Translations under genes and position numbers: made by a program
In this document: positions 26,201 to 36,431 of the stretch, piece after piece
How the letters are laid out: every line of letters starts with the position of its first letter
How positions within the stretch are numbered: position 1 is the first letter of the stretch
Origin: RGIG6353 sp045660745
Lineage (GTDB): Bacteria > Bacillota > Clostridia > Oscillospirales > SIG627
Reading direction: 5' to 3'
Length of the DNA stretch: 64,000 nt
Assembly (NCBI GenBank): GCA_045660745.1
Contig: JAZREJ010000041.1
Span: forward strand, 1-64,000
Notes under the pieces: model-generated
Databases searched by the model: none
What the model saw: only the letters and a program-made list of their open reading frames with translations
Told to the model about the DNA's origin: nothing

Positions 26201-27159
26201 CCGACGGTACTCCTCTTGATATCGTGCTCAACCCCCTCGGCGTTCCTTCACGAATGAACATCGGTCAGGTGCTTGAGGTACACCTCGGAATTGCAGCGCG
26301 CAAGCTTGGATTCAAGATAATGACTCCCGTATTTGACGGTGCAAAAGAGGAAAACATCGCAGAGCTTCAGAGACTTGCACAGCTCGACCGTGACGTAATG
26401 CCCGGTGAGAACGTTGATTGCAAGAACGTGTATGAAGAAATATATGATGAAAACGGCAATCGTGATCTCCGCCGTCTTACCGACGAGGAGCGCGCCGACA
26501 AGGATTACATTGCAAGCCTTGCAGAAGAGGGAAGATTCAAGGTTATTGACGGTAAGACCGTTCTTTATGACGGACGTACAGGTCAGCCCTTTGATAACCC
26601 TGTAACCGTTGGTATCATGTACTTCTTGAAGCTCCATCACCTTGTTGGTGATAACATTCATGCCCGTTCAACAGGTCCTTACTCACTCGTAACTCAGCAG
26701 CCTCTCGGTGGTAAAGCACAGTTCGGCGGACAGAGATTCGGTGAGATGGAGGTTTGGGCTCTTGAGGCGTACGGCGCGGCTTACACGCTCCAGGAAATCC
26801 TTACCGTTAAGTCTGACGATATTGTTGGACGTGTTAACGCATTCGAGGCTATCGTTAAGGGACAGAACATTCCTACTCCCGGTATCCCAGAATCTTTCAA
26901 GGTACTTGTTAAAGAGCTTCAGTCTCTCGGTCTTGACATTCGTGCTCTTGACCATGAGGACCGTGAAATAGAGCTTCACGAGATTGCAGAGGAAGAAACC
27001 GCTAAGATCCGTGCAGCAGAAGATAATATTGATCCCGAGCTTCTCGGCTCTATCGAAAACGATATGGAAGATCCTCTCTTCGACGATGAGTACGACGACG
27101 AGGGCAATTACGGAAGTGACGAGGCAGACGATGCCGACGATTACTCCGACGAATATTGA
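23242..27159 (+). CDS. rpoB: RNA polymerase beta subunit
   Basis: A 1305-residue core subunit of RNA polymerase. The rifampicin-binding region around residue 510 reads SQFMDQGNPLGELTHKRRLS, the normal drug-sensitive form. Other landmarks are GRMCPIETPEGPNIGLI, GDKMAGRHGNKGVVS and LGGKAQFGGQRFGEMEVWAL near the C-terminus. The protein ends in a strongly acidic Asp/Glu/Tyr tail of about 35 residues, longer than in the textbook forms. The ATG at 23242 follows GGAGTG. rplJ and rplL, its usual upstream neighbours, are absent; a catabolic MFS gene precedes it, and it has its own twin promoter. Confidence 0.99.
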   Translation: MAVELNERELRAAGLKKKQLGRNIRMSFSKIDEAVEMPNLIEVQKKSYEWFVNEGLMEVLRDVSPIVDYSGTLYIDFVGFTLEKTPKYGVEECKERDVNYAVPLKVNVRLTNKATGEIKESVVYMGDFPIMTDNGTFVINGAERVIVSQIVRSPGIYYDIEIDKMDKKLYSATVIPYRGAWLEYETDANDIFYVRIDKNRKLPVTVLVRALAREFSESKDVLELFGNNKVIRDTLAKDLIDETVNKMKTEKKTTSAYEEALKEIYRKLRPGDPPLVESAEGLLNSLFFDPKKYDISAVGRYKFNKKLALSRRIAGFVLSRPAVNPFTGEVIYDAGTRLTRAMAEEIEYAGVTEAWLEGEDEIKVFSNGAVHLDRVSPYDVSDLGISEMVDRDVLMEILGEVEDDASFREAVLRRRDELIPKSITRKDILSTINYLVCLYSDVGVKDDIDHLGNRRLRSVGELLQNQMRIGFMRMDKIVKERMTIQDIDSVTPQALINIRPVVSSIKDFFGSSPLSQFMDQGNPLGELTHKRRLSALGPGGLSRDRASSEVRDVHYTQYGRMCPIETPEGPNIGLISYLSTFARISPFGFIEAPYRKVDRETGIVTNDVHYLTADEEDEFIVAQANEPLDADGRFVNKKITARQREEIVVVDASEIDYMDVSPKMVVSVATAFIPFLENDDNSRALMGSNMQKQAVPLMVNDSPIVGTGMEYKAAVDSGVTVLCKKAGVVESVSADEIVIRNDDGELDTYKLIKFKRTNQGTCNNQRPIVSRGERIEEGEVIADGLATKNGEVALGKNALIGFVTWEGYNYEDAVLINERLVRDDVYTSIHIEEYSHEARDTKLGPEEITRELPSVGPEALKDLDADGIVRVGAEVHSGDILVGKVTPKGETELTAEERLLRAIFGEKAREVRDTSLKLPHGESGIIVDVKIFTRENQDELPPGVNKVVKVYVAQKRKISVGDKMAGRHGNKGVVSRILPSEDMPFLPDGTPLDIVLNPLGVPSRMNIGQVLEVHLGIAARKLGFKIMTPVFDGAKEENIAELQRLAQLDRDVMPGENVDCKNVYEEIYDENGNRDLRRLTDEERADKDYIASLAEEGRFKVIDGKTVLYDGRTGQPFDNPVTVGIMYFLKLHHLVGDNIHARSTGPYSLVTQQPLGGKAQFGGQRFGEMEVWALEAYGAAYTLQEILTVKSDDIVGRVNAFEAIVKGQNIPTPGIPESFKVLVKELQSLGLDIRALDHEDREIELHEIAEEETAKIRAAEDNIDPELLGSIENDMEDPLFDDEYDDEGNYGSDEADDADDYSDEY

Positions 27160-27178
27160 TTAAAGGAGGAGAAAAAGT

Positions 27179-30100
27179 ATGGATAATACAGAATTCGCCA
27201 AAATTAAAATAGGTCTTGCTTCTCCTGATATGATACGCTCCTGGTCTTACGGTGAGGTTACCAAGCCTGAGACTATAAATTATCGTACACTTAAGCCCGA
27301 ACGCGACGGTCTTTTCTGCGAAAAGATTTTCGGCCCCACAAAGGACTGGGAATGCTATTGCGGAAAATACAAGAAGGTAAGATACCTCGGCAAGGTGTGT
27401 GAAAAGTGCGGAGTTGAGATCACAACAAAGAAGGTGCGCCGTGAGAGAATGGGTCATATTGACCTTGCGGCTCCCGTTTCTCACATTTGGTACTTCCGTG
27501 CCATTCCTTCGAGAATGGGACTCCTTCTCGACATATCCCCCAAGCAGCTTGAAAAGGTACTTTACTTTGCTCAGTACGTTGTAGTTGACCCCGGTATGTC
27601 CCACTTTGAAAAGAAGCAGGTCATCACCGAGGCTGAATACCGCGAGGCAATGGAAAAGTACGAGGGCAATTTTGAAGCGGGAATGGGTGCTGAATACATT
27701 CAAAAGCTTCTTGCCGATATGGATCTTGAAGATACCTCCAAGGAGCTTAAGCTTGAACTTCAGACTGCATCCGGTCAGAAGAAGGCAAGAATTATCAAGC
27801 GCCTTGAGGTTGTTGAGTCCTTCCGTCTTTCGGGCAACCGTCCCGAGTGGATGATACTCAACGTGCTTCCGGTTATCCCACCCGAAATCAGACCGATGGT
27901 ACAGCTCGACGGCGGACGTTTCGCAACCTCTGACCTCAACGATCTTTACCGCCGTGTTATCAACCGTAACAACCGTCTCAAGAAGCTCCTTGAGATGCGT
28001 GCGCCCGAGATTATTATAAAGAATGAAAAGCGTATGCTTCAGGAAGCTGTAGATGCACTTATCGACAACGGTCGTCGCGGACGTCCCGTAACAGGACCTA
28101 ACAACCGTGCCCTCAAATCTCTTTCCGAGATGCTCAGAGGTAAGCAGGGTCGTTTCCGTCAGAACCTCCTCGGTAAGCGTGTTGACTACTCAGGACGTTC
28201 AGTTATCGTTGTAGGACCCGAAATGAAGATTTACCAGTGCGGTCTTCCCAAGCAAATGGCACTTGAGCTGTTCAAGCCCTTCGTTATGAAGAGACTTGTT
28301 GAGACGGGTAAATCTACCAATATAAAGGACGCTAAGAAGAAGGTAGAGCATCAGAGTACAGAGGTTTGGGATGCACTTGAAGTAGTTATCCGTGAGCACC
28401 CCGTACTCCTCAACCGAGCTCCTACACTTCACCGTCTTTCCATTCAGGCGTTCGAGCCCATCCTTGTTGAAGGACGTGCGATTAAGCTCCATCCCCTCGT
28501 ATGTTCAGCGTTCAACGCCGACTTCGACGGTGACCAGATGCCTGTACACGTGCCCCTTTCAAGTGAGGCTCAGTCGGAAGCACGTTTCCTTATGCTTTCG
28601 GCAAATAACCTCTTGAAGCCCGCAAACGGCCGTGCCGTTACCGTTCCTACACAGGACATGGTGCTCGGTTCCTACTACCTCACCTACGAAAAAGAAGGCG
28701 AGAAGGGTGAAGGCAACGTTTACCGCGACTTCGACGAGGCTAATATGGCTTATGAAAACGGCTATCTCGGTCTCCATGCAAGAATCAAGATTCGCGATAC
28801 CCGTGAATTTAACGGACAGAAGATTACAGGACTTGTTGACTGTACTCTGGGACGTTACATCTTTAACAGTGTTATCCCTCAGAATCTTCACTTTGTTGAA
28901 AGAATCACTCCCGAGGACATGTTCGTTCTTGAGATTAACCATGTTGTTAAGAAGGATGACCTTGGAAATATCATTGATGCTTCCATTAAGTATTGCGGTA
29001 TTGCAGTTACAGCAAAGCTTCTTGATGATATCAAGACAATGGGCTTCAAGTATTCCACAAGAGGCGCTATCACCATTTCTGTCTCGGATATGACCGTTCC
29101 TCCGGCAAAGAAGGAGATACTCCGTGCTGCAGATGAAAAGGTTGAATACATCACTTCTCTCTACCGTCAGGGTCTTGCAACCGATGAGGGCAGACGTGAG
29201 GCTGTTATCAAGACTTGGGAAGTTGCAACAAACGACGTTGCAAAGGCTCTTCAGGCAAACCTTGATAAGTTCAATCCCATATTCATGATGGCAGATTCAG
29301 GTGCGCGTGGTTCTATCAAGCAGATCAGACAGCTTGCAGGTATGCGTGGTCTTATGGCTACAGCATCAGGTAGAACCCTTGAAATCCCGATTAAGGCTAA
29401 CTTCCGTGAAGGTCTTAATATACTCGAATACTTCACCGCTGCAAGAGGTGCTCGTAAGGGTCTTGCGGATACGGCGCTCCGTACTGCTGACTCGGGTTAC
29501 CTTACACGTCGTCTTGTTGACGTTGCTCAGGAAGTTATTATCCGTGACGTTGATTGCGGAGATGACAGAGGTGCATGGATCACAGAGATTCGTGATGGCA
29601 ACGAGCTTATCGAGCCCTTGCGCGTAAGAATTGTCGGAAGATATATCATTGGTGATTTTGCAGATCCCGTAACAGGCGAGCTTATTGCACGTGACGGAGA
29701 TCTTATCAGCGAAGAGCAGTCTATTGCTATTGATAAGGCTTGCGCTAAGATGAGCGATGAACAGAAGGCTGAATTCAAGGGAATTCACATCCGTTCTATC
29801 CTCAACTGTCGTGCAAAACACGGTATATGCGCTCATTGCTACGGCGCAGACATGGCATCAGGTAATCCCGTTAACATCGGTGAAGCAGTCGGTATTCTTG
29901 CCGCACAGTCCATCGGTGAGCCGGGTACACAGCTTACCATGAGAACCTTCCATACCGGTGGTATCGCGGGCGGAGATATTACTCAGGGTCTTCCCCGAGT
30001 TGAAGAACTCTTTGAAGCTCGCCGTCCCAAGAAGACCGCTATCATTGCGGAAATTGACGGACGTATAATTATCGACAACACCAAGAAGAACAGACTTATC

Positions 30101-30736
30101 ATCAAGAATGACTTAACAGGTGAGGAAAAATCCTATCCCGTTGCAATGTCATCCCGTATACTTGCCGATGACGGTGATTACGTCATCCATGGTCAGAGAC
30201 TTACCGAGGGTACTCTCTGTCCTGCAGATATTGCAAGAGTTCAGGGACTTGATGAGGTATACAGCTATATCATCCGCGAGGTACAGAAGGTTTACTGTCT
30301 CCAGAGCGTTGATATCAGTGACAAGCACATCGAGGTCATTGCGCGTCAGATGACACGCAAGGCCAGAATAGAGGATGCAGGCGACACCGACCTTCTCACA
30401 GGTGCTCTCGTTGACGTAGCGGAAATTGCAACAGCAAACGAAGAGATAGAGGCAAGAATTGCCGCAGGCGAGAAGGAGCTTAGAGTCGCAGAGTTTACAC
30501 CTGTTCTTCAGGGTATTACCAAGGCATCTCTCTCAACCGAGTCGTTCCTCTCGGCGGCATCCTTCCAGGAGACCACCAAGGTACTCACAGAGGCTGCTAT
30601 CAAGGGTAAGGTTGACCCGCTTCTCGGTCTTAAGGAGAACGTTATCATTGGTAAACTCATTCCTGCTGGTACAGGACTTTCCGTTTACCGTGATATTGAG
30701 GTTGCTAAGAAGAAAAATCCTGTAGTAACCGAGTAA
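27179..30736 (+). CDS. rpoC: RNA polymerase beta' subunit
   Basis: A 1185-residue core subunit carrying the catalytic magnesium site NADFDGDQM (about 446-454). The N-terminal zinc ribbon is CYCGKYKKVRYLGKVCEKCG (about 60-79). The second zinc site uses cysteines at VDCGDD and CRAKHGICAHCYG. The bridge helix and trigger loop regions are visible around EYFTAARGARKGLADTAL and TMRTFHTGG. It begins 19 bases after rpoB behind AAAGGAGG, so the two are co-transcribed. Length and order are normal for Clostridia. Confidence 0.99.
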   Translation: MDNTEFAKIKIGLASPDMIRSWSYGEVTKPETINYRTLKPERDGLFCEKIFGPTKDWECYCGKYKKVRYLGKVCEKCGVEITTKKVRRERMGHIDLAAPVSHIWYFRAIPSRMGLLLDISPKQLEKVLYFAQYVVVDPGMSHFEKKQVITEAEYREAMEKYEGNFEAGMGAEYIQKLLADMDLEDTSKELKLELQTASGQKKARIIKRLEVVESFRLSGNRPEWMILNVLPVIPPEIRPMVQLDGGRFATSDLNDLYRRVINRNNRLKKLLEMRAPEIIIKNEKRMLQEAVDALIDNGRRGRPVTGPNNRALKSLSEMLRGKQGRFRQNLLGKRVDYSGRSVIVVGPEMKIYQCGLPKQMALELFKPFVMKRLVETGKSTNIKDAKKKVEHQSTEVWDALEVVIREHPVLLNRAPTLHRLSIQAFEPILVEGRAIKLHPLVCSAFNADFDGDQMPVHVPLSSEAQSEARFLMLSANNLLKPANGRAVTVPTQDMVLGSYYLTYEKEGEKGEGNVYRDFDEANMAYENGYLGLHARIKIRDTREFNGQKITGLVDCTLGRYIFNSVIPQNLHFVERITPEDMFVLEINHVVKKDDLGNIIDASIKYCGIAVTAKLLDDIKTMGFKYSTRGAITISVSDMTVPPAKKEILRAADEKVEYITSLYRQGLATDEGRREAVIKTWEVATNDVAKALQANLDKFNPIFMMADSGARGSIKQIRQLAGMRGLMATASGRTLEIPIKANFREGLNILEYFTAARGARKGLADTALRTADSGYLTRRLVDVAQEVIIRDVDCGDDRGAWITEIRDGNELIEPLRVRIVGRYIIGDFADPVTGELIARDGDLISEEQSIAIDKACAKMSDEQKAEFKGIHIRSILNCRAKHGICAHCYGADMASGNPVNIGEAVGILAAQSIGEPGTQLTMRTFHTGGIAGGDITQGLPRVEELFEARRPKKTAIIAEIDGRIIIDNTKKNRLIIKNDLTGEEKSYPVAMSSRILADDGDYVIHGQRLTEGTLCPADIARVQGLDEVYSYIIREVQKVYCLQSVDISDKHIEVIARQMTRKARIEDAGDTDLLTGALVDVAEIATANEEIEARIAAGEKELRVAEFTPVLQGITKASLSTESFLSAASFQETTKVLTEAAIKGKVDPLLGLKENVIIGKLIPAGTGLSVYRDIEVAKKKNPVVTE

Positions 30737-30812
30737 ATAGCAACAAACAGACAAAGTAAGTTAAAGTATTTTTGTGCAAAGTGCTGATTTTTTACGGGAT
30801 TTATTATTTTTA

Positions 30813-30841
30813 TTGACATAAAAAAGTAAATCGGGTAAAAT
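30813..30841 (+). promoter_or_regulatory. Promoter of the str operon
   Basis: -35 TTGACA (30813-30818), 17 bp spacer, -10 TAAAAT (30836-30841), in the gap between rpoC and rpsL. Confidence 0.8.
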
Positions 30842-30896
30842 ATATAAGTAAATCTGCGCACAAAAGTGCCGATTTAAGTTAAGTTAGAACCGTTCC

Positions 30897-30921
30897 GCCT
30901 GCGGAGAGACCCTCCGCAGGC
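30897..30921 (+). promoter_or_regulatory. Leader hairpin before rpsL
   Basis: A perfect 10 bp stem GCCTGCGGAG/CTCCGCAGGC with loop AGACC lies in the leader, 39 bases before the rpsL start and with no T-run. Possibly a translational or attenuation control site for the ribosomal genes. Confidence 0.5.
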
Positions 30922-30960
30922 TGGAGTGTGTCTATAAATAATTTAAAAAGGAGGAATACT

Positions 30961-31380
30961 ATGCCAACATTTAACCAGCTGGTAAGACATGGACGTAGCC
31001 AGGTAGCTTATAAGTCAAAGTCTCCCGCCCTTCAGGCAGGTGTAAACACACTTAAGCAGACTGCAACTAACGTTCCTTCTCCCCAGAAGCGTGGTGTTTG
31101 CACAAAGGTTACGACCAAGACCCCTAAGAAGCCTAACTCCGCTCTCCGTAAGATCGCCAGAGTACGTCTTACAAACGGATACGAAGTTACCGCTTACATT
31201 CCCGGTATCGGTCATAACATTCAGGAGCACTCGGTTGTAATGATCCGTGGCGGAAGAGTAAAAGACCTTCCCGGTGTACGTTATCATATCATCCGCGGAA
31301 CTCTTGATACACAGGGAGTTGCAAACAGAAACCAGTCGCGCTCAAAGTACGGCGCAAAGAAGGCTAAGGCTAAGAAATAA
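30961..31380 (+). CDS. rpsL: 30S ribosomal protein S12
   Basis: A 139-residue decoding-centre protein. It starts MPTFNQLVRHGR at an ATG behind GGAGG; in-frame codons before this lie in the leader. The KTPKKPNSALRK loop keeps the lysine at which streptomycin resistance arises, so it is the drug-sensitive form. PGVRYHIIRGTLDTQGV and a lysine-rich end complete the family pattern. Near residues 20-40 it has the insertion common in longer bacterial S12 proteins. First gene of the str operon, with its own promoter and leader hairpin. Confidence 0.98.
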   Translation: MPTFNQLVRHGRSQVAYKSKSPALQAGVNTLKQTATNVPSPQKRGVCTKVTTKTPKKPNSALRKIARVRLTNGYEVTAYIPGIGHNIQEHSVVMIRGGRVKDLPGVRYHIIRGTLDTQGVANRNQSRSKYGAKKAKAKK

Positions 31381-31553
31381 TTAGCTTGTCTTGACATCCA
31401 GCACGAACCAAAAAAACAGCTTGTGCTTGAAAAACAGATTGATAAATAAAGGTTATAACCTATTATATATACATGAAGTTTGATCAAGCACTTACGGGGC
31501 AGAAGAACTGCACCGAGTACCGCTGATATCATTTTATGAAGGAGGGAAGTTCA

Positions 31554-32024
31554 GTGCCAAGAAGAGGTCAAATTTCTAAAAGAGACGTATTGCCGGATCC
31601 TATTTACCGCTCCAAGCTCGTTACAAAGCTTGTAAACAACATTATGCTTGACGGTAAGAAGGGTGTTGCTCAGGCAATCGTATACGATGCATTTGAGCTT
31701 GTTGAACAGAAGACAGGTGAAAACGCACTCGAATCATTCCAGAAGGCGCTTGAGAACATCATGCCTACTCTCGAGGTTAAGGCTCGCCGTGTAGGTGGTT
31801 CTACTTATCAGGTACCTATGGAGGTTAGACCCGAAAGAAGACAGACACTCGGTCTCAGATGGCTCATCACTTATTCAAGAGCTAGAGGCGAGAGAACAAT
31901 GGCTGAAAGACTTGCGGGCGAGATTATTGACGCTATTAACAACACCGGAAGTGCTGTTAAGAAGAAGGAAGACACACACAAGATGGCAGAAGCCAACAAG
32001 GCATTCTCCCATTTCAAGTGGTAA
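31554..32024 (+). CDS. rpsG: 30S ribosomal protein S7
   Basis: A 156-residue protein, the standard length, that binds the 3' domain of 16S rRNA and nucleates assembly of the head. It begins at GTG (PRRGQISKRDVLPDP follows) about eight bases after GGAGGG. MLDGKKGVAQ and the YQVPMEVRPERRQTLGLRW segment are diagnostic. The 173-base gap after rpsL holds a possible extra promoter (TTGATA at 31439, 16 bp, TATTAT at 31461), which is uncertain. Confidence 0.98.
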   Translation: MPRRGQISKRDVLPDPIYRSKLVTKLVNNIMLDGKKGVAQAIVYDAFELVEQKTGENALESFQKALENIMPTLEVKARRVGGSTYQVPMEVRPERRQTLGLRWLITYSRARGERTMAERLAGEIIDAINNTGSAVKKKEDTHKMAEANKAFSHFKW

Positions 32025-32078
32025 TTCTCGCATAAATTTATTAAAAAAAAGAGAAAAAATACTTGAAAGGAGATTAAA

Positions 32079-34202
<2,124 letters not shown>

Positions 34203-34245
34203 AATAAAAAAACAAATCATATTAAATTTTTAGGAGGATTTAACA

Positions 34246-35445
34246 ATGGCAAAGGCAAAATTCGAAAGAACAAAACCCCATATTAACATTGGTACCATCG
34301 GTCACGTTGACCACGGTAAGACCACTCTTACTGCTGCTATCACAAAGTATCTCTCTCTCGGAAACGGCGCTGAGTTCATGGCATATGACCAGATCGACAA
34401 CGCTCCCGAAGAAAGAGCACGTGGTATCACGATCAACACCAGACACGTTGAGTACGAAACAGAGAACAGACACTATGCACACGTTGACTGCCCCGGTCAC
34501 GCTGACTACGTTAAGAACATGATCACCGGTGCTGCTCAGATGGACGGTGCTATCCTCGTTGTTGCTGGTACCGACGGTCCCATGCAGCAGACCCGTGAGC
34601 ACATCCTTCTCGCTCGTCAGGTTGGCGTTCCCGCAATCGTTGTATTCATCAACAAGTGCGACATGGTAGACGACGAAGAGCTCCTCGAGCTCGTTGAAAT
34701 GGAAATCCGTGGTCTTCTTTCTGACTACGACTTCCCCGGCGACGATCTTCCCATCGTTCGTGGATCTGCAAGAGATGCTCTTGAGTCCGCTTCCACCGAT
34801 GCAAACGCTCCTGAGTATGCTCCTATCAAGGAACTCATGGCTCAGGTTGATGCTTACATTCCTACTCCTCCCAGAATGGCTGACGAGCCCTTCCTTATGC
34901 CTGTTGAGGACGTATTCTCTATCTCCGGACGTGGTACAGTTGCTACCGGCCGTGTAGAGCGTGGTGTTCTTAAGCTCAATGACGAAGTTGAAATCGTTGG
35001 TATCAAGGATAGCCGTAAGACCGTTATCACCGGTATCGAAATGTTCCACAAGCTCATGGACGATGCTCAGGCTGGTGACAACGTAGGATGTCTCCTCCGT
35101 GGTGTTCAGAAGAACGAGATTGAAAGAGGTCAGGTTCTCTGTAAGCCCGGTTCCATCAAGCCTCACACCAAGTTCGTTGGTCAGGTTTACGTTCTTACTG
35201 AGAAGGAAGGCGGCCGTCATAAGCCCTTCTTCAACAACTACAGACCTGAGTTCTACTTCAGAACTACCGACGTTACCGGTGTTATCACTCTTCCCGAGGG
35301 TGTTGAAATGTGCAACCCCGGTGATAACGTTGATATGAAGGTTGAAATCATCGCCCCCATCGCTATCGAAAAGGGTCTTCGTTTCGCTATCCGTGAGGGT
35401 GGTAGAACAGTTGGTTCCGGCGTTGTTGCTGATATCGATGAATAA
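34246..35445 (+). CDS. tuf: Elongation factor Tu
   Basis: A 399-residue GTPase that delivers aminoacyl-tRNA. G motifs are GHVDHGKTTLTAAI, DCPGHADYVKNM and NKCD; domains II and III follow, ending GSGVVADIDE. It starts 43 bases after fusA behind AGGAGG. Codon use is dominated by C-ending codons compared with neighbours, as expected of a very highly expressed gene. A strong terminator closes the str operon. Confidence 0.99.
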   Translation: MAKAKFERTKPHINIGTIGHVDHGKTTLTAAITKYLSLGNGAEFMAYDQIDNAPEERARGITINTRHVEYETENRHYAHVDCPGHADYVKNMITGAAQMDGAILVVAGTDGPMQQTREHILLARQVGVPAIVVFINKCDMVDDEELLELVEMEIRGLLSDYDFPGDDLPIVRGSARDALESASTDANAPEYAPIKELMAQVDAYIPTPPRMADEPFLMPVEDVFSISGRGTVATGRVERGVLKLNDEVEIVGIKDSRKTVITGIEMFHKLMDDAQAGDNVGCLLRGVQKNEIERGQVLCKPGSIKPHTKFVGQVYVLTEKEGGRHKPFFNNYRPEFYFRTTDVTGVITLPEGVEMCNPGDNVDMKVEIIAPIAIEKGLRFAIREGGRTVGSGVVADIDE

Positions 35446-35466
35446 TTAAAAACTTAATAGTTTATG

Positions 35467-35497
35467 AAAAAGGTGAGTTTTGCGCTCACCTTTTTTG
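35467..35497 (+). terminator. Terminator of the str operon
   Basis: AAAAAGGTGAG pairs with CTCACCTTTTTT around TTTTGCG, just after tuf. Confidence 0.9.
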
Positions 35498-35518
35498 TCG
35501 TTGAAATATTTTTTAAAA

Positions 35519-35571
35519 CGAAAAAATTCGGATTAAACCATATTGATTTTTGCGTTGCATTGTGATAATAT
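35519..35571 (+). promoter_or_regulatory. Promoter and palindrome of the 35.6-40.7 kb operon
   Basis: CGAA-AAAA-TTCG (35519-35530), then 12 bases, -35 TTGATT (35543-35548), 17 bp spacer, -10 TAATAT (35566-35571). The spacing equals that at 18665-18720. Confidence 0.65.
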
Positions 35572-35639
35572 GTAGCAGGGCGGATATATGACCCTTTAAG
35601 CTTTTTTTAGAGAAAAATAAATTTATAGGACGTAATAAT

Positions 35640-36416
35640 ATGGGAAGTTTTACAAAGATAAACGATAATACATACAGACTGACGATTCCGTTCAGCGACA
35701 TTTATACAACGGTGTACTTGATAAAGACGGACGAAGGATTTATACTTTTTGATACGGCAACATATGATAGCGACGTTACAAACTACATAATTCCTTTTCT
35801 CGAGGAAATCGGAGTTGCTAAAGAGTCGCTCAAGTACGTGTTTATTTCACATTTTCACGGCGATCATGCAGGCGGACTGCCTGAGATTATGAGAAACTAT
35901 CCAAGCGCAACCATTATCACACGTTGCGATGATATTCGCGAACAGTTCAAAGATTATAGCGTACTTATGCCCGAGGACGGAGAGAGAGTACTTGACTTTC
36001 TTTCTGTTGTTTCAATTCCCGGTCATTCACTCGACAGTGCGGGTGTATTCGACAATCGTACAAAAACCCTTATCTGCGGAGATTCCCTTCAGCTTTACGG
36101 AATATATGGGTCGGGTAATTGGGGTGCTAATATTTCACTTCCCTCAGAACACTTTGAAGCAATAAAAAAACTCAGAGCAATGGATATTGATTGTATTTAC
36201 ACAGCTCATGACTACCATCCGTGCGGATTTTGTTATTCGGGAAAAATTGAGATAAATCGCGCACTGGATTCCTGTATTGCTCCTCTTGAAGAAATAATGA
36301 ATATGATAAAAACAAATCCCGAAGCCTCCGACGAGGAAATTGTTGCGGCTTATAACGCAAGAAAACTTCCCGTCATTGGTGCACACGTTGCGAAGGCTTT
36401 GAGAAAATTAATATAA
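35640..36416 (+). CDS. Metallo-beta-lactamase-fold hydrolase
   Basis: A 258-residue cytoplasmic protein with the complete metal site: HFHGDHAGG (71-79), PGHS near 130, ICGDSLQ near 148 and TAHDYHPCG near 195. The layout is that of glyoxalase-II/lactonase-like enzymes rather than true beta-lactamases, as it has no signal peptide. It opens a six-gene operon, which suggests hydrolysis of a thioester, lactone or ester intermediate. The ATG at 35640 follows AGGA at about nine bases. Confidence 0.82.
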   Translation: MGSFTKINDNTYRLTIPFSDIYTTVYLIKTDEGFILFDTATYDSDVTNYIIPFLEEIGVAKESLKYVFISHFHGDHAGGLPEIMRNYPSATIITRCDDIREQFKDYSVLMPEDGERVLDFLSVVSIPGHSLDSAGVFDNRTKTLICGDSLQLYGIYGSGNWGANISLPSEHFEAIKKLRAMDIDCIYTAHDYHPCGFCYSGKIEINRALDSCIAPLEEIMNMIKTNPEASDEEIVAAYNARKLPVIGAHVAKALRKLI

Positions 36417-36431
36417 AATAGGTGTTTTATC

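Noticed and set aside
34240..35220. Leftward open frame of about 326 codons opposite tuf
   Set aside because: Mirror of EF-Tu codon bias; no start site and no protein features.
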